From Bradyrhizobium sp. BR13661 (GTDB lineage: Bacteria; Pseudomonadota; Alphaproteobacteria; Rhizobiales; Xanthobacteraceae), in contig NZ_JARXWB010000013.1 of the NCBI RefSeq assembly GCF_029892425.1, forward strand, positions 62,001-126,000: 64,000 nucleotides of DNA, given 5' to 3'. The stretch's first letter is position 1, and every line of letters begins with the position of its first letter. A model generated the notes under the pieces. It was not told the origin of the DNA, ran no database searches, and saw nothing but the letters and a program-made list of their open reading frames with translations. Shown in pieces: positions 17,421-26,379 of this stretch. The position numbers and the translations under genes are program-made.

Positions 17421-20400
17421 TCAACCATGCGGTTCGAGAGCGGCCTCCGGCACATCGTGCGTTGGCGTCCATTCCATCGAAGACGGATCCGGCTCCGGAG
17501 CCCTGGTCTCCTGCGCGGCGTGGTCATCGCTGCAATCGGGATGGATTCTGAACCACGCCACGTAGAGGGCCGGCAGAAACAGGAGCGTCAGCAACGTGCC
17601 GACGATGATTCCGCCCATCATGGCGTAGGCCATGGGCCCCCAGAAAATCTCGCGGGCTATCGGAATCAGCGCGAGGCTCGCGGCAGCTGCGGTCAGCAGG
17701 ATCGGCCGCATACGGTGCTCGGTGGCTTCGACCACGGCTTCCCAGGCTGGCCACCCCTCTTTCTTGAGGTCCTCGATCTGCACAATCAGGATCACGGAAT
17801 TGCGGACCAGGATGCCGATGAGCGCGAGCACGCCCAGGATCGCCACGAAGCCCAGCGGCGCCCCGCTTGGAAGCATGGCCATGACCACACCGATCAGCGC
17901 GAGCGGCGCGACTGCAAAGACCAGGAAGAGACGCGCGAAGCTCTGCAGCTGCACCATCAGCACGGTGGCCATGACGAACAGCATGAGCGGAACGACGGCG
18001 ACGATCGGAGACTGGCTCTTGGCACTTTCCTCAACGGAGCCACCGATTTTCACTGAATACCCCGCCGGCAGCTCCCGCGTGAACTCGGCCACCTTCGGCG
18101 CAAGCCGGTCGACGATCGTCTTCGGCTGAACGCTGCCGACGACGGCCGCCTTGAGCGTGATGGTCGGAATCCGCGCGCGGCGCCAGATCGTCGGCTGCTC
18201 GAGTTCGTAGCGCAGATTGGCGACGGCGCCGAGCGGCACGGACTGGCCGCCAAGCCCGGTCAGTTGCAGATCGCGCAGCGTATCGATCGAGGCACGCTCC
18301 GGCGCGGTCGCCCGCCCCGTGACATTGATAAGATAGATGCTGTCGCGCACCTGGGTGACCGGCGTGCCCTCGAGCACGGAGTTCAAGGTGGTGGCAATGT
18401 CTTCCGAAGTGACGCCGAGCTGGCGCGCCTTGTCCTGGAGCACGTCGACCTTGACGACGCGCGCAGGCTCCATCCAGTCGAACACCACGTTGCCGAGATC
18501 GGGGCTGGTGCGTACGATCCCGGCAAGCTTCTGGGAGAGGTCGCGGACCTTGGCGATATCAGGTCCGCTCAGACGATACTGCACCGGGCGCCCGACAGGG
18601 GGGCCGACCTCGAGCAGCTTCACATAGGTGTCGGTGCCCGGAAATGTAGTCCTCAGATAGTCCTCGAACTGCGCCTTGAGACGGTCGCGCGCGGCAATGC
18701 CTCCCTTGGTCACAATCACCTGCTGACCGAACCAGCTATTGGCGGTCTGAAGATCGAACGACAGCACGAAGCGCGGCGCGCCGGTACCGACATAGGTCGA
18801 CCAGTGCTCGACGGACGTGTTGGTCTGGAGCTGCTCGCGCTCGAAGCGCGCCATCTGCGCGTTGGTGTCGGCAATCGAGGCGTTCTGAGGCAGGTTCCAG
18901 TCGATCACGAGTTCGGCGCGGTCCGACGACGGGAAGAACTGCTGCTGCACGAACTGCAGCCCGAACATGGCGAGCAGGAAGGCTCCGACAGTCACCGCGA
19001 TGGTGCTCCAGCGATGATGCATGCAGAAGAGAAGCAGGCGCGCGAACATCTGCGCCAGTCGCCCCTTCTTTTCGTGATGCCCCTTCATCCTGGCCGGCAG
19101 GATGGTGACGCCGAGAAGCGGCGTGAACAGCACGGCGACGATCCACGATACGAGCAGCGAGACCGCGATCACGACGAACAAGGTGAAGGTGAACTCACCG
19201 GCATTGCTGCTGTTCAGGCCGATCGGGATGAACCCGGCCACCGTGACCAGCGTGCCCGTCAGCATCGGGAACGCGGTCGAGGTATAGACGTGGGTTGCAG
19301 CCTTTTCGATCGGATCGCCGATCTCGAGCCGCGCCACCATCATCTCCACGGCGATCATGGCGTCGTCGACGAGCAGCCCGAGCGCGATGATGAGTGCCCC
19401 CAGCGAGATGCGCTGCAGCGAGATGCCGGCATAGGCCATCACCACGAAGGTGATGGCCAGCACGAGCGGAATGGCGATCGCAACCACGAGGCCGGCGCGC
19501 ATGCCAAGGCTCAGGAAGCTGATGCCGAGCACGATGATGACCGCCTCGAACAGAGCCTCGGTGAAGCCGGACACCGCGTGCTCGACCACGACAGGCTGGT
19601 CGGCAACGAGATGCACGCCGACCCCGATCGGGAGGTCGGCGATCACCTTGGTCATCTGCTCCTTCAGCTTCTCGCCGAACTCGAGAAGGTTGGCGCCGGA
19701 CTTCATGCCAATCGCGAGCGCGATCGCCGGCTGGCCGTTGTACCTGAAGAGTGTCCTGGCCGGATCGACATAGCCGCGCGTGATCGTCGCGACATCCGTC
19801 AGCGGGAAGAAGCGGTCGTTGATGCGAAGATTGACCGCCTTCAGGCTCGCCTCGGACGTGAACTGGCCGTTCACGCGAACGCTGATCCGCTCCGGCCCTT
19901 CCTGGAACACCCCGGAAGGCGCAACCGCATTCTGCCCTTGCAGCGAGTTCATGATCGAGTGGACGTCGAGACCCAGCGCCGCGATCTTGCGGGTGGAGAA
20001 TTCGAGGTAGATCACCTCGTCCTGTGCTCCGAGAATGTCCACCTTGCCGACATCCGGGACCGTCAGCACCTTGGCGCGGATGTCCTCGACCTCGTCTCGG
20101 AGCTGGCGCTGGCTCAGGCCGTCGCTGGTGAAAGCATAGATGTTCCCGAACACGTCGCCGAAGCGGTCGTTGAATCCGGGTCCGATCACGCCTTGCGGAA
20201 AATCGCCCTTGATATCCGCGATCATGTTGCGGACGCGCACCCAGGTCGGCTTCACGTCAGCCGCCTTGGTCGAATCCCGCAAATAGACGAAGACCGTGGT
20301 CTGACCGGAGACGGTCACGCTCTTGGTGTAGTCGAGCGACTCCAGCTCTTCGAGCTTCTTCTCGATCCGGTCGGTGACCTGGCGCGTCATCTCCTCGGGC

Positions 20401-20573
20401 GAGGCGCCCGGCCACTGGGCCTGGATGACCATGGTCTTGATGGTGAAGTCAGGATCTTCCTGCCGCCCCAGTTGGAGATAGGCAAAGAGGCCGGCCGCCA
20501 TGAAGGCGATCATGAAATACCAGACGAGCGAGCGATGGCCGAGCGCCCAGTCGGAAAGGTTGAACGACTTCAT
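17421..20573 (-). CDS. RND multidrug-type efflux permease
   Basis: About 1050 residues, the length of RND pumps of the HAE group. Twelve membrane segments in two halves surround two large periplasmic loops. The N-terminus shows LGRQEDPDFTIKTMVIQAQW and the fourth segment GLLVDDAMIAVEMMVARLE, with the paired Asp of the proton relay. The start overlaps the stop of the adaptor gene upstream (4 bases). It forms an inner-membrane pump with two adaptor proteins; an outer-membrane channel gene is absent from the operon and must be supplied from elsewhere. Likely repressed by the TetR protein at 23849. Confidence 0.95.
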   Translation of the reverse strand: MKSFNLSDWALGHRSLVWYFMIAFMAAGLFAYLQLGRQEDPDFTIKTMVIQAQWPGASPEEMTRQVTDRIEKKLEELESLDYTKSVTVSGQTTVFVYLRDSTKAADVKPTWVRVRNMIADIKGDFPQGVIGPGFNDRFGDVFGNIYAFTSDGLSQRQLRDEVEDIRAKVLTVPDVGKVDILGAQDEVIYLEFSTRKIAALGLDVHSIMNSLQGQNAVAPSGVFQEGPERISVRVNGQFTSEASLKAVNLRINDRFFPLTDVATITRGYVDPARTLFRYNGQPAIALAIGMKSGANLLEFGEKLKEQMTKVIADLPIGVGVHLVADQPVVVEHAVSGFTEALFEAVIIVLGISFLSLGMRAGLVVAIAIPLVLAITFVVMAYAGISLQRISLGALIIALGLLVDDAMIAVEMMVARLEIGDPIEKAATHVYTSTAFPMLTGTLVTVAGFIPIGLNSSNAGEFTFTLFVVIAVSLLVSWIVAVLFTPLLGVTILPARMKGHHEKKGRLAQMFARLLLFCMHHRWSTIAVTVGAFLLAMFGLQFVQQQFFPSSDRAELVIDWNLPQNASIADTNAQMARFEREQLQTNTSVEHWSTYVGTGAPRFVLSFDLQTANSWFGQQVIVTKGGIAARDRLKAQFEDYLRTTFPGTDTYVKLLEVGPPVGRPVQYRLSGPDIAKVRDLSQKLAGIVRTSPDLGNVVFDWMEPARVVKVDVLQDKARQLGVTSEDIATTLNSVLEGTPVTQVRDSIYLINVTGRATAPERASIDTLRDLQLTGLGGQSVPLGAVANLRYELEQPTIWRRARIPTITLKAAVVGSVQPKTIVDRLAPKVAEFTRELPAGYSVKIGGSVEESAKSQSPIVAVVPLMLFVMATVLMVQLQSFARLFLVFAVAPLALIGVVMAMLPSGAPLGFVAILGVLALIGILVRNSVILIVQIEDLKKEGWPAWEAVVEATEHRMRPILLTAAAASLALIPIAREIFWGPMAYAMMGGIIVGTLLTLLFLPALYVAWFRIHPDCSDDHAAQETRAPEPDPSSMEWTPTHDVPEAALEPHG

Positions 20574-21646
20574 GGTTCTTGATCCTGTTCGATGCGGACA
20601 TGCTGTCCCGACTTGAGGCTGTGGACTCCGGCCGTGACCACGCGGGCGCCGGGCGCAAGCCCGCCGGTGACGCGGAACCCGGTCTGATCGACGGCAACGT
20701 CGATCCTGTGCCGCGATACGGTGTTGGCCGGCTGGTCGACCACCCAGACGAAAATGGCGCCGTCCTCGGCAAGCACGGCTGAGGCCGGCAGACGCAAGAT
20801 CGGGCTTTGATCCTTGCCGAGCTTTGCCGTGATGGTCGCGCCGAGACGGAAGCTCTCAGGGGGGGTGTCCAGCGCAATCCGAACCCGGCGCAGGCGCGTC
20901 AGCGCGTCTGCCTGCGGCGCGATCTCGCGAATCCGGCCTTCGACTTGCACGGCCGGAAGAAGTTGCAGGCTGACCGTGAACGGCAATCCGACTTCGAGCG
21001 GCGCCGGGAAATCCTCTCCGATGTCAACGACTGCCTCGCGAATGTCGGGCCTTGCGACCGTGACCACGCTTTGACCGGGCGAGACCACCTGGCCGACTTC
21101 AGCGCCGACGGCAGTGACGACCCCGCCGAAGCCGGCCTTGATCTGGGCGTAGCCGAGTTGCTCGATCGCCTTCGTCAGGTTGGCTTGCTCCTGCGCGACG
21201 GTCGCTTCGGCGCCGGCGCGGGCCTGTTCGGCATTGTCCAGCATCTGCCTGGTCGTCGCATCGCTGGTAATGAGGGTGCGCTGGCGCTCTTCCGCGGCTC
21301 TTGTCGTCGCAAGCTGCGCCTGTGCCTTGGCAAGCTGCGCCTTGGCCGCCCGCACGGCGAGATCGAGCGCCGTGGGGTCGATGGTGCCGACGATCTGTCC
21401 TTCGCTGACGAGATCGCCGACGTAGACGGGACGCGAGGTGAGCCGCCCCAGCACACGGAAGCCGAGATTGGTCTTGTAGCGGGGCTCGACCACGCCGATG
21501 GCAACGGCGCTGTCCGTGCGGTTAGGCTCGAGCAGCATCGACAGCACAGGCCGCACGGGCTCCGGTGCCTTCGTCTCCTGCTGACAGCCGGCGAGCAGCA
21601 ATGTCGACGCCAGCACCGCCGTGATCATCGCGACCTGGATCTTCAT
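20570..21646 (-). CDS. RND efflux periplasmic adaptor (membrane fusion) lipoprotein
   Basis: About 358 residues. It begins with a lipoprotein signal (MKIQVAMITAVLASTLLLAG then Cys), followed by biotinyl-lipoyl-like halves around a coiled-coil hairpin rich in Ala, Gln and Lys (VRAAKAQLAKAQAQLATT) and beta-barrel domains. It connects the RND pump to an outer-membrane channel. Both ends overlap neighbours by 4 bases, so it is translationally coupled. It is the second of two adaptors in this operon. Confidence 0.93.
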   Translation of the reverse strand: MKIQVAMITAVLASTLLLAGCQQETKAPEPVRPVLSMLLEPNRTDSAVAIGVVEPRYKTNLGFRVLGRLTSRPVYVGDLVSEGQIVGTIDPTALDLAVRAAKAQLAKAQAQLATTRAAEERQRTLITSDATTRQMLDNAEQARAGAEATVAQEQANLTKAIEQLGYAQIKAGFGGVVTAVGAEVGQVVSPGQSVVTVARPDIREAVVDIGEDFPAPLEVGLPFTVSLQLLPAVQVEGRIREIAPQADALTRLRRVRIALDTPPESFRLGATITAKLGKDQSPILRLPASAVLAEDGAIFVWVVDQPANTVSRHRIDVAVDQTGFRVTGGLAPGARVVTAGVHSLKSGQHVRIEQDQEP

Positions 21647-22767
21647 GATCGGTCTCCTTCATAGGTCACGGGCTGGCCGACGCTCAGCAGCTTGCCGCCA
21701 TCGACGACGACGCGCTCGCCGGGCTCGAGCCCCGCCTTGATCAGCACCTCGCCGGCCTCGTAGCCGCCGACCGTGACCGGTTTCAGCGACGCCGTCCGCG
21801 TCGCCGGATCGACGGTCCAGACCGCCGGCCTCTTGCCGAGCGCCATCAGCGCGGTCCAGGGCAACGCGATCTGCTTTTGTGCCTTCGTCCGGACGGTTCC
21901 TGCGATGGCGCTGCCGAGCGTCATCGCGGCCGGTGGATCCTGGATCGATACCTTGACACGGATCGTCGAGCTCTTCGCGTCGATGGCCGGGGAAACTTCC
22001 CGCACCAATCCGGAGGCCGTCACGGCTGAATCCGAAACCAGCGCCAACGCAACGCGGCGGCTGTCGGTTTGGCCAAGGAAAACGGACTCGTAGACGTCGA
22101 ACACGGCATCCCGCTCGCCGTCCTGTGCCAGCGAGAACACGGGTTGTGCGGCCGGCACGACCTGGCCGACCTCGAGATTTCGCGCAGTGATGACGCCGTC
22201 CGCTTCGGCGCGCAGGACGGTGTAGCCAAGCGCGTCCTTGGACGTGCCGAGTTGCGCTCTCGCTGCGTCCAGTACACCTTCCGCTGTTCGGAGCCCTTCC
22301 TGCGCCTGATCGTAGACCGTGCGAGTGGTAAAGCCGCTTGTGATCAGGGCCTTCTGCCGCTCGAAGGTGGCCTTCGCCACACGCAGTTGAGCTTCCGCAG
22401 AGGCCACAGCCGCCGTCGCTGCATCGACATCAGCCTGCTGTTCGGCGGGATCGAGCAGCGCCAGGACCTGGCCCGCATTGACATGCGCACCGACATCCAC
22501 CATGCGCGCAATCACGCGCCCGCTGACGCGAAACGAGAGATCGGCGCGGAAACGCGCCTGGACCTCACCCGTCAGCGTCATGGGACTCTGCCGGTCGCGT
22601 GGCTGCACGACGGCGGTTCGGACGATCGCTGCACTGGCGCCCACGGGAGCGACCTGGTCCTTGCAGCCGCCGAGCGCAGTCGCGACGAGCGCGACGAACA
22701 GCAGGAGAGCCTTCGGCCTGCCCTGAACTCGGGCAGATCGGGTTGGAAATGAAGACTGTGACCTCAT
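21643..22767 (-). CDS. RND efflux periplasmic adaptor (membrane fusion) lipoprotein
   Basis: About 374 residues with a lipoprotein signal (LLLFVALVATALGGCKD). The coiled-coil hairpin is visible in DAATAAVASAEAQLRVAKAT and the lipoyl-like half in VGAHVNAGQVLALLDPAEQQ. ATG 22767 overlaps the stop of the kinase-like gene upstream, and its own stop overlaps the next start. The two adaptors in the operon are clearly different sequences, so they may form a mixed ring or serve different conditions. Confidence 0.92.
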   Translation of the reverse strand: MRSQSSFPTRSARVQGRPKALLLFVALVATALGGCKDQVAPVGASAAIVRTAVVQPRDRQSPMTLTGEVQARFRADLSFRVSGRVIARMVDVGAHVNAGQVLALLDPAEQQADVDAATAAVASAEAQLRVAKATFERQKALITSGFTTRTVYDQAQEGLRTAEGVLDAARAQLGTSKDALGYTVLRAEADGVITARNLEVGQVVPAAQPVFSLAQDGERDAVFDVYESVFLGQTDSRRVALALVSDSAVTASGLVREVSPAIDAKSSTIRVKVSIQDPPAAMTLGSAIAGTVRTKAQKQIALPWTALMALGKRPAVWTVDPATRTASLKPVTVGGYEAGEVLIKAGLEPGERVVVDGGKLLSVGQPVTYEGDRS

Positions 22768-23636
22768 CGCGCATCCGTGTGATTGCTGGGTGACAAGAGC
22801 CCGCCGAGCGCATCCGCTACCTGACGGGAAACAGCCAGGTCGCCCTGCTGCTGGCAAAACAGGTTTGAATTAAGCGGTCTTGCAACGGGGCCGCTGTCGT
22901 GACCCGGACCAGGGCCGCTTCGCGTCAGCTTCATCTGATCGGAAACAAGCCCTTGCTTTCGCCGCGGCAACTTCATCTGACGCGTCGCGATCGTCCAGTT
23001 CGCTGCCCGCTCCCGCTCGGTCAGCGGAAACGACAGCACGACCGAGGTGAACTCGGTGCCGAACCCCTGCTCGATCCGGCCGCCGAGAGCCCTTGCGAGC
23101 TCCCTGATGATTCGAAATTCGCGCTCGGAGGCGTGGCGCGCCGACCGCGAGCCGTTGTCCGCAATCACACAGTTCGCCACCGAGCCGATACGGGCCAGCT
23201 TGATCTTGACCTGGCCGGCGCGCGCATCGAAACACGAGTGCCTCGCCGCATGGGTCACGAGCTCGTGGACGATCAGGCCGAGCCGCCAGCAGCGTTCCGG
23301 CTGCAGTGCCAGGGATTGGGTCGCGAACGCCAGCTGGATGTTCATTCGGTCGAGCAGCGCCCGGCGCATGCCGCAACCCAATTTGCGGAGATAGGTCGCG
23401 GCGTGGATCAGGGCGTCGCCTGCGGGCATCGTCAGCGCCCGGTGCACGTCGGCGTAGCCATGCAGCTGATCGACGACATCGCTCAAGGCGCGCTTGGCCT
23501 CCGTCCCTTCAACACGGACGGCCGCGGCCGCGACCAGATCGATGGCCGAGGCAACGCCATTGGCGACCCTGTGATGCAGCTCGCGCAGCAGGATGCCCTC
23601 CTGCCGAGTCAACGGGTCCAGGTTGGACAGAGTCAC
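22764..23636 (-). CDS. HWE/HisKA_2-type histidine kinase-like protein with degraded ATP site
   Basis: About 290 residues. The phospho-acceptor region GILLRELHHRVANGVASAID matches HisKA_2/HWE kinases. In the ATPase part the N-box reads ELVTHAARHS, where Asn is expected at the His, and the G1 box reads DNGSRSARHA without the second Gly. Catalysis is therefore doubtful. Start GTG 23636 is chosen because AAGGAG lies 6 bases before it. It is the first gene of the efflux operon and overlaps the adaptor gene by 4 bases, an unusual position for a sensor-like protein. There is no membrane segment. Confidence 0.8.
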   Translation of the reverse strand: MTLSNLDPLTRQEGILLRELHHRVANGVASAIDLVAAAAVRVEGTEAKRALSDVVDQLHGYADVHRALTMPAGDALIHAATYLRKLGCGMRRALLDRMNIQLAFATQSLALQPERCWRLGLIVHELVTHAARHSCFDARAGQVKIKLARIGSVANCVIADNGSRSARHASEREFRIIRELARALGGRIEQGFGTEFTSVVLSFPLTERERAANWTIATRQMKLPRRKQGLVSDQMKLTRSGPGPGHDSGPVARPLNSNLFCQQQGDLAVSRQVADALGGLLSPSNHTDAR

Positions 23637-23752
23637 GACACTCTCCTTCGTGGGTTCGGATGATCGGGAGCCCAACGCCCGACCTTTGCGGGCGCCCGAT
23701 CATCCGGTGTAGCCGCCGAAGCCGATCCGGGAAGCGGCATCGGCGCATTATT

Positions 23753-23771
23753 AAACTATACCGTATATTTT
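23753..23771. promoter_or_regulatory. Candidate TetR operator of the efflux operon
   Basis: AAACTATACCGTATATTTT contains the inverted repeat TATAC-C-GTATA (23757-23767). It lies between the efflux operon (start 23636, minus) and the TetR gene (start 23849, plus). A 19-base relative with two differences is found at 26138-26156 over another promoter. The shared, palindromic, AT-rich sequence in a GC-rich genome strongly suggests one common regulator, most simply the adjacent TetR protein. Confidence 0.65.
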
Positions 23772-23848
23772 CTTTTTCTTGCCTTTTCCCGCAGCCCGTG
23801 TCAAGCGAGAAGAAGACGCGCACAGAGTCGTGATTGGGAGTTCGAAGA

Positions 23849-24511
23849 ATGAAGAAGACCAGCAGCCCGAAGCGGGGCCGACCGTCCAAAGATCTTGCCG
23901 GTAACGTCCAGGCCCGCATCATCGATGCGGCCCAACAGCTGTTTCTCGAGAAAGGCTATCGAAGCGCGAGCATCGACGACATTTCCGAGATGGCTCCCGC
24001 GAGCAAGCCGACGATCTATGCTCACTTCGCCGGCAAGGAGGCATTATTCGCAGCCGTGGTTGCGCGCACCATCGACGAATTGACGGATTTCGACGGCTTC
24101 ACGCCGGACGGCCGCACGATCCAGGACAAGCTGACGAGTCTGGGAACGGCAATCATCGAGAAGTTCATCGAGGAGTCGGTGGACGTGGTGCGTGTCACGA
24201 TCGCCGAGGCACGGCATTTTCCCGAACTGAGCCGCAACGTGCACGAGGCCGCGAGAGAGCGCTCGATGAAGGCCGTATCCCGGCTTTTGGAGGAGGCAAC
24301 GCAAAAGCTCGCGCGAACCCCCAAGGGCCCGTTCAGCCCCAAACGTGGCCTTGCCACCGCGCAGATCTTTCTGGATCTGATCCTGCTCCCGATGCTGTTT
24401 CGATCTCTGCTCGGCGACACCTCGAAAGATCTGAAGAAGGAACTGCCGGCATTCATGCGCGAACGGGTCGGTTTCTTCCTGGCAGCTTGCGAGACCGATT
24501 GGCCGCACTAG
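23849..24511 (+). CDS. TetR/AcrR-family repressor of the efflux operon
   Basis: About 220 residues. The N-terminus is basic (PKRGRPSKD), followed by the helix-turn-helix SASIDDISEMAPASKPTIYA and HFAGKEALFAAVV; the C-terminal helical domain is of the AefR/TetR_C type by general pattern. ATG 23849 has GGGAG 8 bases upstream. It is divergent from the RND efflux operon with a palindromic operator in the gap (23757-23767), the standard autoregulated arrangement. The same operator near 26142 suggests a second target, the small-gene operon. Confidence 0.92.
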   Translation: MKKTSSPKRGRPSKDLAGNVQARIIDAAQQLFLEKGYRSASIDDISEMAPASKPTIYAHFAGKEALFAAVVARTIDELTDFDGFTPDGRTIQDKLTSLGTAIIEKFIEESVDVVRVTIAEARHFPELSRNVHEAARERSMKAVSRLLEEATQKLARTPKGPFSPKRGLATAQIFLDLILLPMLFRSLLGDTSKDLKKELPAFMRERVGFFLAACETDWPH

Positions 24512-24559
24512 CGAACGCCGCCTCTCATGCGGCCCCGATAGTCCGGCGGGCTGCGGAGC

Positions 24560-25216
24560 TTATCTCTGTCCGACCGTCCTCAGCCGTCGCTCTGCAGCTA
24601 TGTCGATGGATCGCGCTGGTGGCGCGCGGCGTAGCGCAGCCACGCAAAAACTCATCATCTCGTCGAAGCTCGGACGAAGGGTGCCCAGACAAATCCGCGA
24701 TGGACTGAGATACGCCTCCATCGCTTCCAGGAGGCAACAGGTCAATGCCATCGGACTGCCTCCGTTCAGTTCGCCGCTAGCTTGCCCCGCGGCGATGATC
24801 GGCCTCAGAATCCCGCGAATCCGATCTGCGTGAGACAGAACTATCGGCCAGCCTTCACGGGTAGCCAAGGCCAGCAGCTCGTGCAGCCTGCGATCCCTCG
24901 TACGCCTTTGTTCATTGAGCTCGACCATTGCCGTCAAGCTTGCGGCCAGGCGCAGCAAAGGCGATCCTTCGCTGTTCGCAGCCTCCGCCGCTGCCTTGGT
25001 GAATTCATCAAGGAACTCAGCGACCACGGCTTCCTCGACGGCCCGCTTCGACGGAAAGAAGCGATAGACGTTGGCCGAGGACATCGACGAGCTCCGCGCG
25101 ATGTCGGCCACCGTGGTCTTCCTGTGGCCGATCTCGCGATAAAGATGGATCGCGGCCTGCACGATGCTGCGTCGTGTGCTCTCGGATCTGGACCTGTCTT
25201 CGATCGGCTCTCGCAT
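24560..25216 (-). CDS. TetR-family transcriptional regulator
   Basis: About 218 residues. The helix-turn-helix is TTVADIARSSSMSSANVYRF and then FPSKRAVEEAVVAEFL; the rest is a helical ligand domain. The start has AGGAG 7 bases upstream. It lies 10 bases after the hypothetical gene at 25227 on the same strand, so the two probably share a transcript. It is tail-to-tail with the efflux TetR gene. Its target and ligand are unknown. Confidence 0.92.
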   Translation of the reverse strand: MREPIEDRSRSESTRRSIVQAAIHLYREIGHRKTTVADIARSSSMSSANVYRFFPSKRAVEEAVVAEFLDEFTKAAAEAANSEGSPLLRLAASLTAMVELNEQRRTRDRRLHELLALATREGWPIVLSHADRIRGILRPIIAAGQASGELNGGSPMALTCCLLEAMEAYLSPSRICLGTLRPSFDEMMSFCVAALRRAPPARSIDIAAERRLRTVGQR

Positions 25217-25226
25217 TGTTTGCTCC

Positions 25227-25664
25227 TCAGGGCAGCGGAAGATTCAGCAATTCGCACCGGCAGGCTTCGCCGAAATCCCGCAATGGATCCATTTCCTCGA
25301 TGAAGTCGGGCAGGTCCACGAATGTGCGGTTTGGCAATAGGTAAGTCTCGATGATCATGCGGCCGGCCCGCTCGGCCGCATGAACGACCTCGTCGCTCGA
25401 CAGGATCCGCATGCGGCCGACGAGGGTATAGAGACTGACGAGTTGCGGGATTTCCGCTTTGTCGCTGACGAGCGCGTCGGCATACAGGCGGGAGGCCTCC
25501 TCGATGAAGCTCCTGTACAGCCGCTCGCGCTTGGTGAAGGAGCGAGCGTGATGGCGGTCGCGCTGCCTGCGGCGGCGGCCGAACCATCCAGTCAAGATTG
25601 TCGAGACCGCACCGAAGGCCGAACCTCCGAACGCGGCAAGAGCGGGGATATACGCCGTGCTCAT
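25227..25664 (-). CDS. Hypothetical protein with one N-terminal membrane segment
   Basis: About 145 residues. The N-terminus AYIPALAAFGGSAFGAVSTI is a single predicted membrane anchor followed by a basic stretch (RRRRQRDRHH) and a soluble helical domain (YRSFIEEASRLYADAL). No known family is recognised. Encoded immediately upstream of a TetR gene on the same strand, so it may be co-regulated. Confidence 0.75.
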   Translation of the reverse strand: MSTAYIPALAAFGGSAFGAVSTILTGWFGRRRRQRDRHHARSFTKRERLYRSFIEEASRLYADALVSDKAEIPQLVSLYTLVGRMRILSSDEVVHAAERAGRMIIETYLLPNRTFVDLPDFIEEMDPLRDFGEACRCELLNLPLP

Positions 25665-25758
25665 CTGATCACTCCCAGTTCCGGCGAGCGGCGCGGACGG
25701 ACATCAGCGCATCCCCAGCGTCATCGCCGAGAGCCTGCCGCCCCGCCGGCCAGCGGTC

Positions 25759-26010
25759 CTATCTGTTCCGTGCAGATCCCGTCGTGGCATGATCGAACAC
25801 CGCTCTGCAGGCTTCGCTCAAATCGGATTTCTTCAGCCTCAGGCAGGCCTCAACACCCGTGGGATCGGGAATGTAGGCGCTACACAAACGGAAAGCGTCG
25901 GGCGTGCACGCCGCTCTCTGTTCCGGCGTGCCGCGATTCTCTTGTGCGAATGCCGTCGCACCGACGAGCGACGCCATCGTGGCGACGAGCGCCAGCCTGT
26001 ACCTGATCAT
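25759..26010 (-). CDS. Small secreted Cys-containing protein
   Basis: About 83 residues. A signal peptide (MIRYRLALVATMASLVGATA, cleavage near AFA-QE) is followed by a short mature region with three spaced cysteines (QRAACTPDAFRLCSAYIPD, EACLRLKKSDLSEACRAVF), which resembles the Cys-rich small periplasmic proteins common in Bradyrhizobium. ATG 26010 is preceded by AAAGGAT. It stands divergent from the TetR-operator-controlled small-gene operon at 26173. The function is unknown. Confidence 0.75.
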   Translation of the reverse strand: MIRYRLALVATMASLVGATAFAQENRGTPEQRAACTPDAFRLCSAYIPDPTGVEACLRLKKSDLSEACRAVFDHATTGSARNR

Positions 26011-26107
26011 GTCGGATCCTTTCTCCGGTTGAGACATCTCGTTCGACGGAAGACGACACGGTGTCGCCGTCCGAAAATCACGAACACGCGCTTGTGAGCC
26101 CCTCGCC

Positions 26108-26156
26108 TTGACACCCTGCGCCGCTCGTGGTTTATATAAACTATACGGTGTATTTT
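26108..26156 (+). promoter_or_regulatory. Promoter with overlapping TetR-type operator
   Basis: TTGACA (26108-26113) and TTTATA (26131-26136) with a 17-base spacer form a near-ideal sigma-70 promoter. Directly behind the -10 lies AAACTATACGGTGTATTTT (26138-26156), 17 of 19 bases identical to the operator in front of the RND efflux operon, including TATAC-G-GTGTA. A repressor bound here would block transcription of the gene at 26173. Confidence 0.7.
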
Positions 26157-26172
26157 ATTAAGGAGACCGAGA

Positions 26173-26379
26173 ATGTCAACCCTGCTTTTGTCGCTCATGA
26201 GAGAGAATCCGCTGCCGGGGCTCGCCGTCGCCTCGCTCAACCTGATCGTGGCGCTGTCGCTCGTCGGCGTGAGCCTCGCGCTCGGAATTGCGATTTCGCT
26301 GATCGCCTGGGTGCATACGCTCGCCGACCGCGAACCGGCGCCGGCGGCACATAGGCCCACGCGGAGGACCTTCGCATGA
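26173..26379 (+). CDS. Small membrane protein (68 residues)
   Basis: One long hydrophobic stretch (VASLNLIVALSLVGVSLALG and on to ISLIAWVHTLA) forms one or two membrane helices, followed by a short basic tail. AAGGAGA precedes the ATG. It is the first gene behind the TATAC-N-GTATA operator promoter. Its stop overlaps the next ATG (ATGA). No family is recognised; co-regulation with the efflux pump hints at a membrane-stress or export-related role, but this is inference. Confidence 0.7.
   Translation: MSTLLLSLMRENPLPGLAVASLNLIVALSLVGVSLALGIAISLIAWVHTLADREPAPAAHRPTRRTFA

Noticed and set aside
17082..18056. 324-residue plus-strand frame across the LysR/RND boundary
   Set aside because: Crosses two well-supported genes on the other strand and has the biased composition of a shadow.
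18264..20582. 772-residue frame on the plus strand opposite the RND pump
   Set aside because: His/Asp/Arg-rich shadow of the pump gene; no ribosome site and no protein family.
23799..23804. TTGACA on the minus strand as -35 of the efflux operon
   Set aside because: The nearest -10-like sequence (TATAGT in the operator) is about 31 bases away, too far for a sigma-70 promoter.
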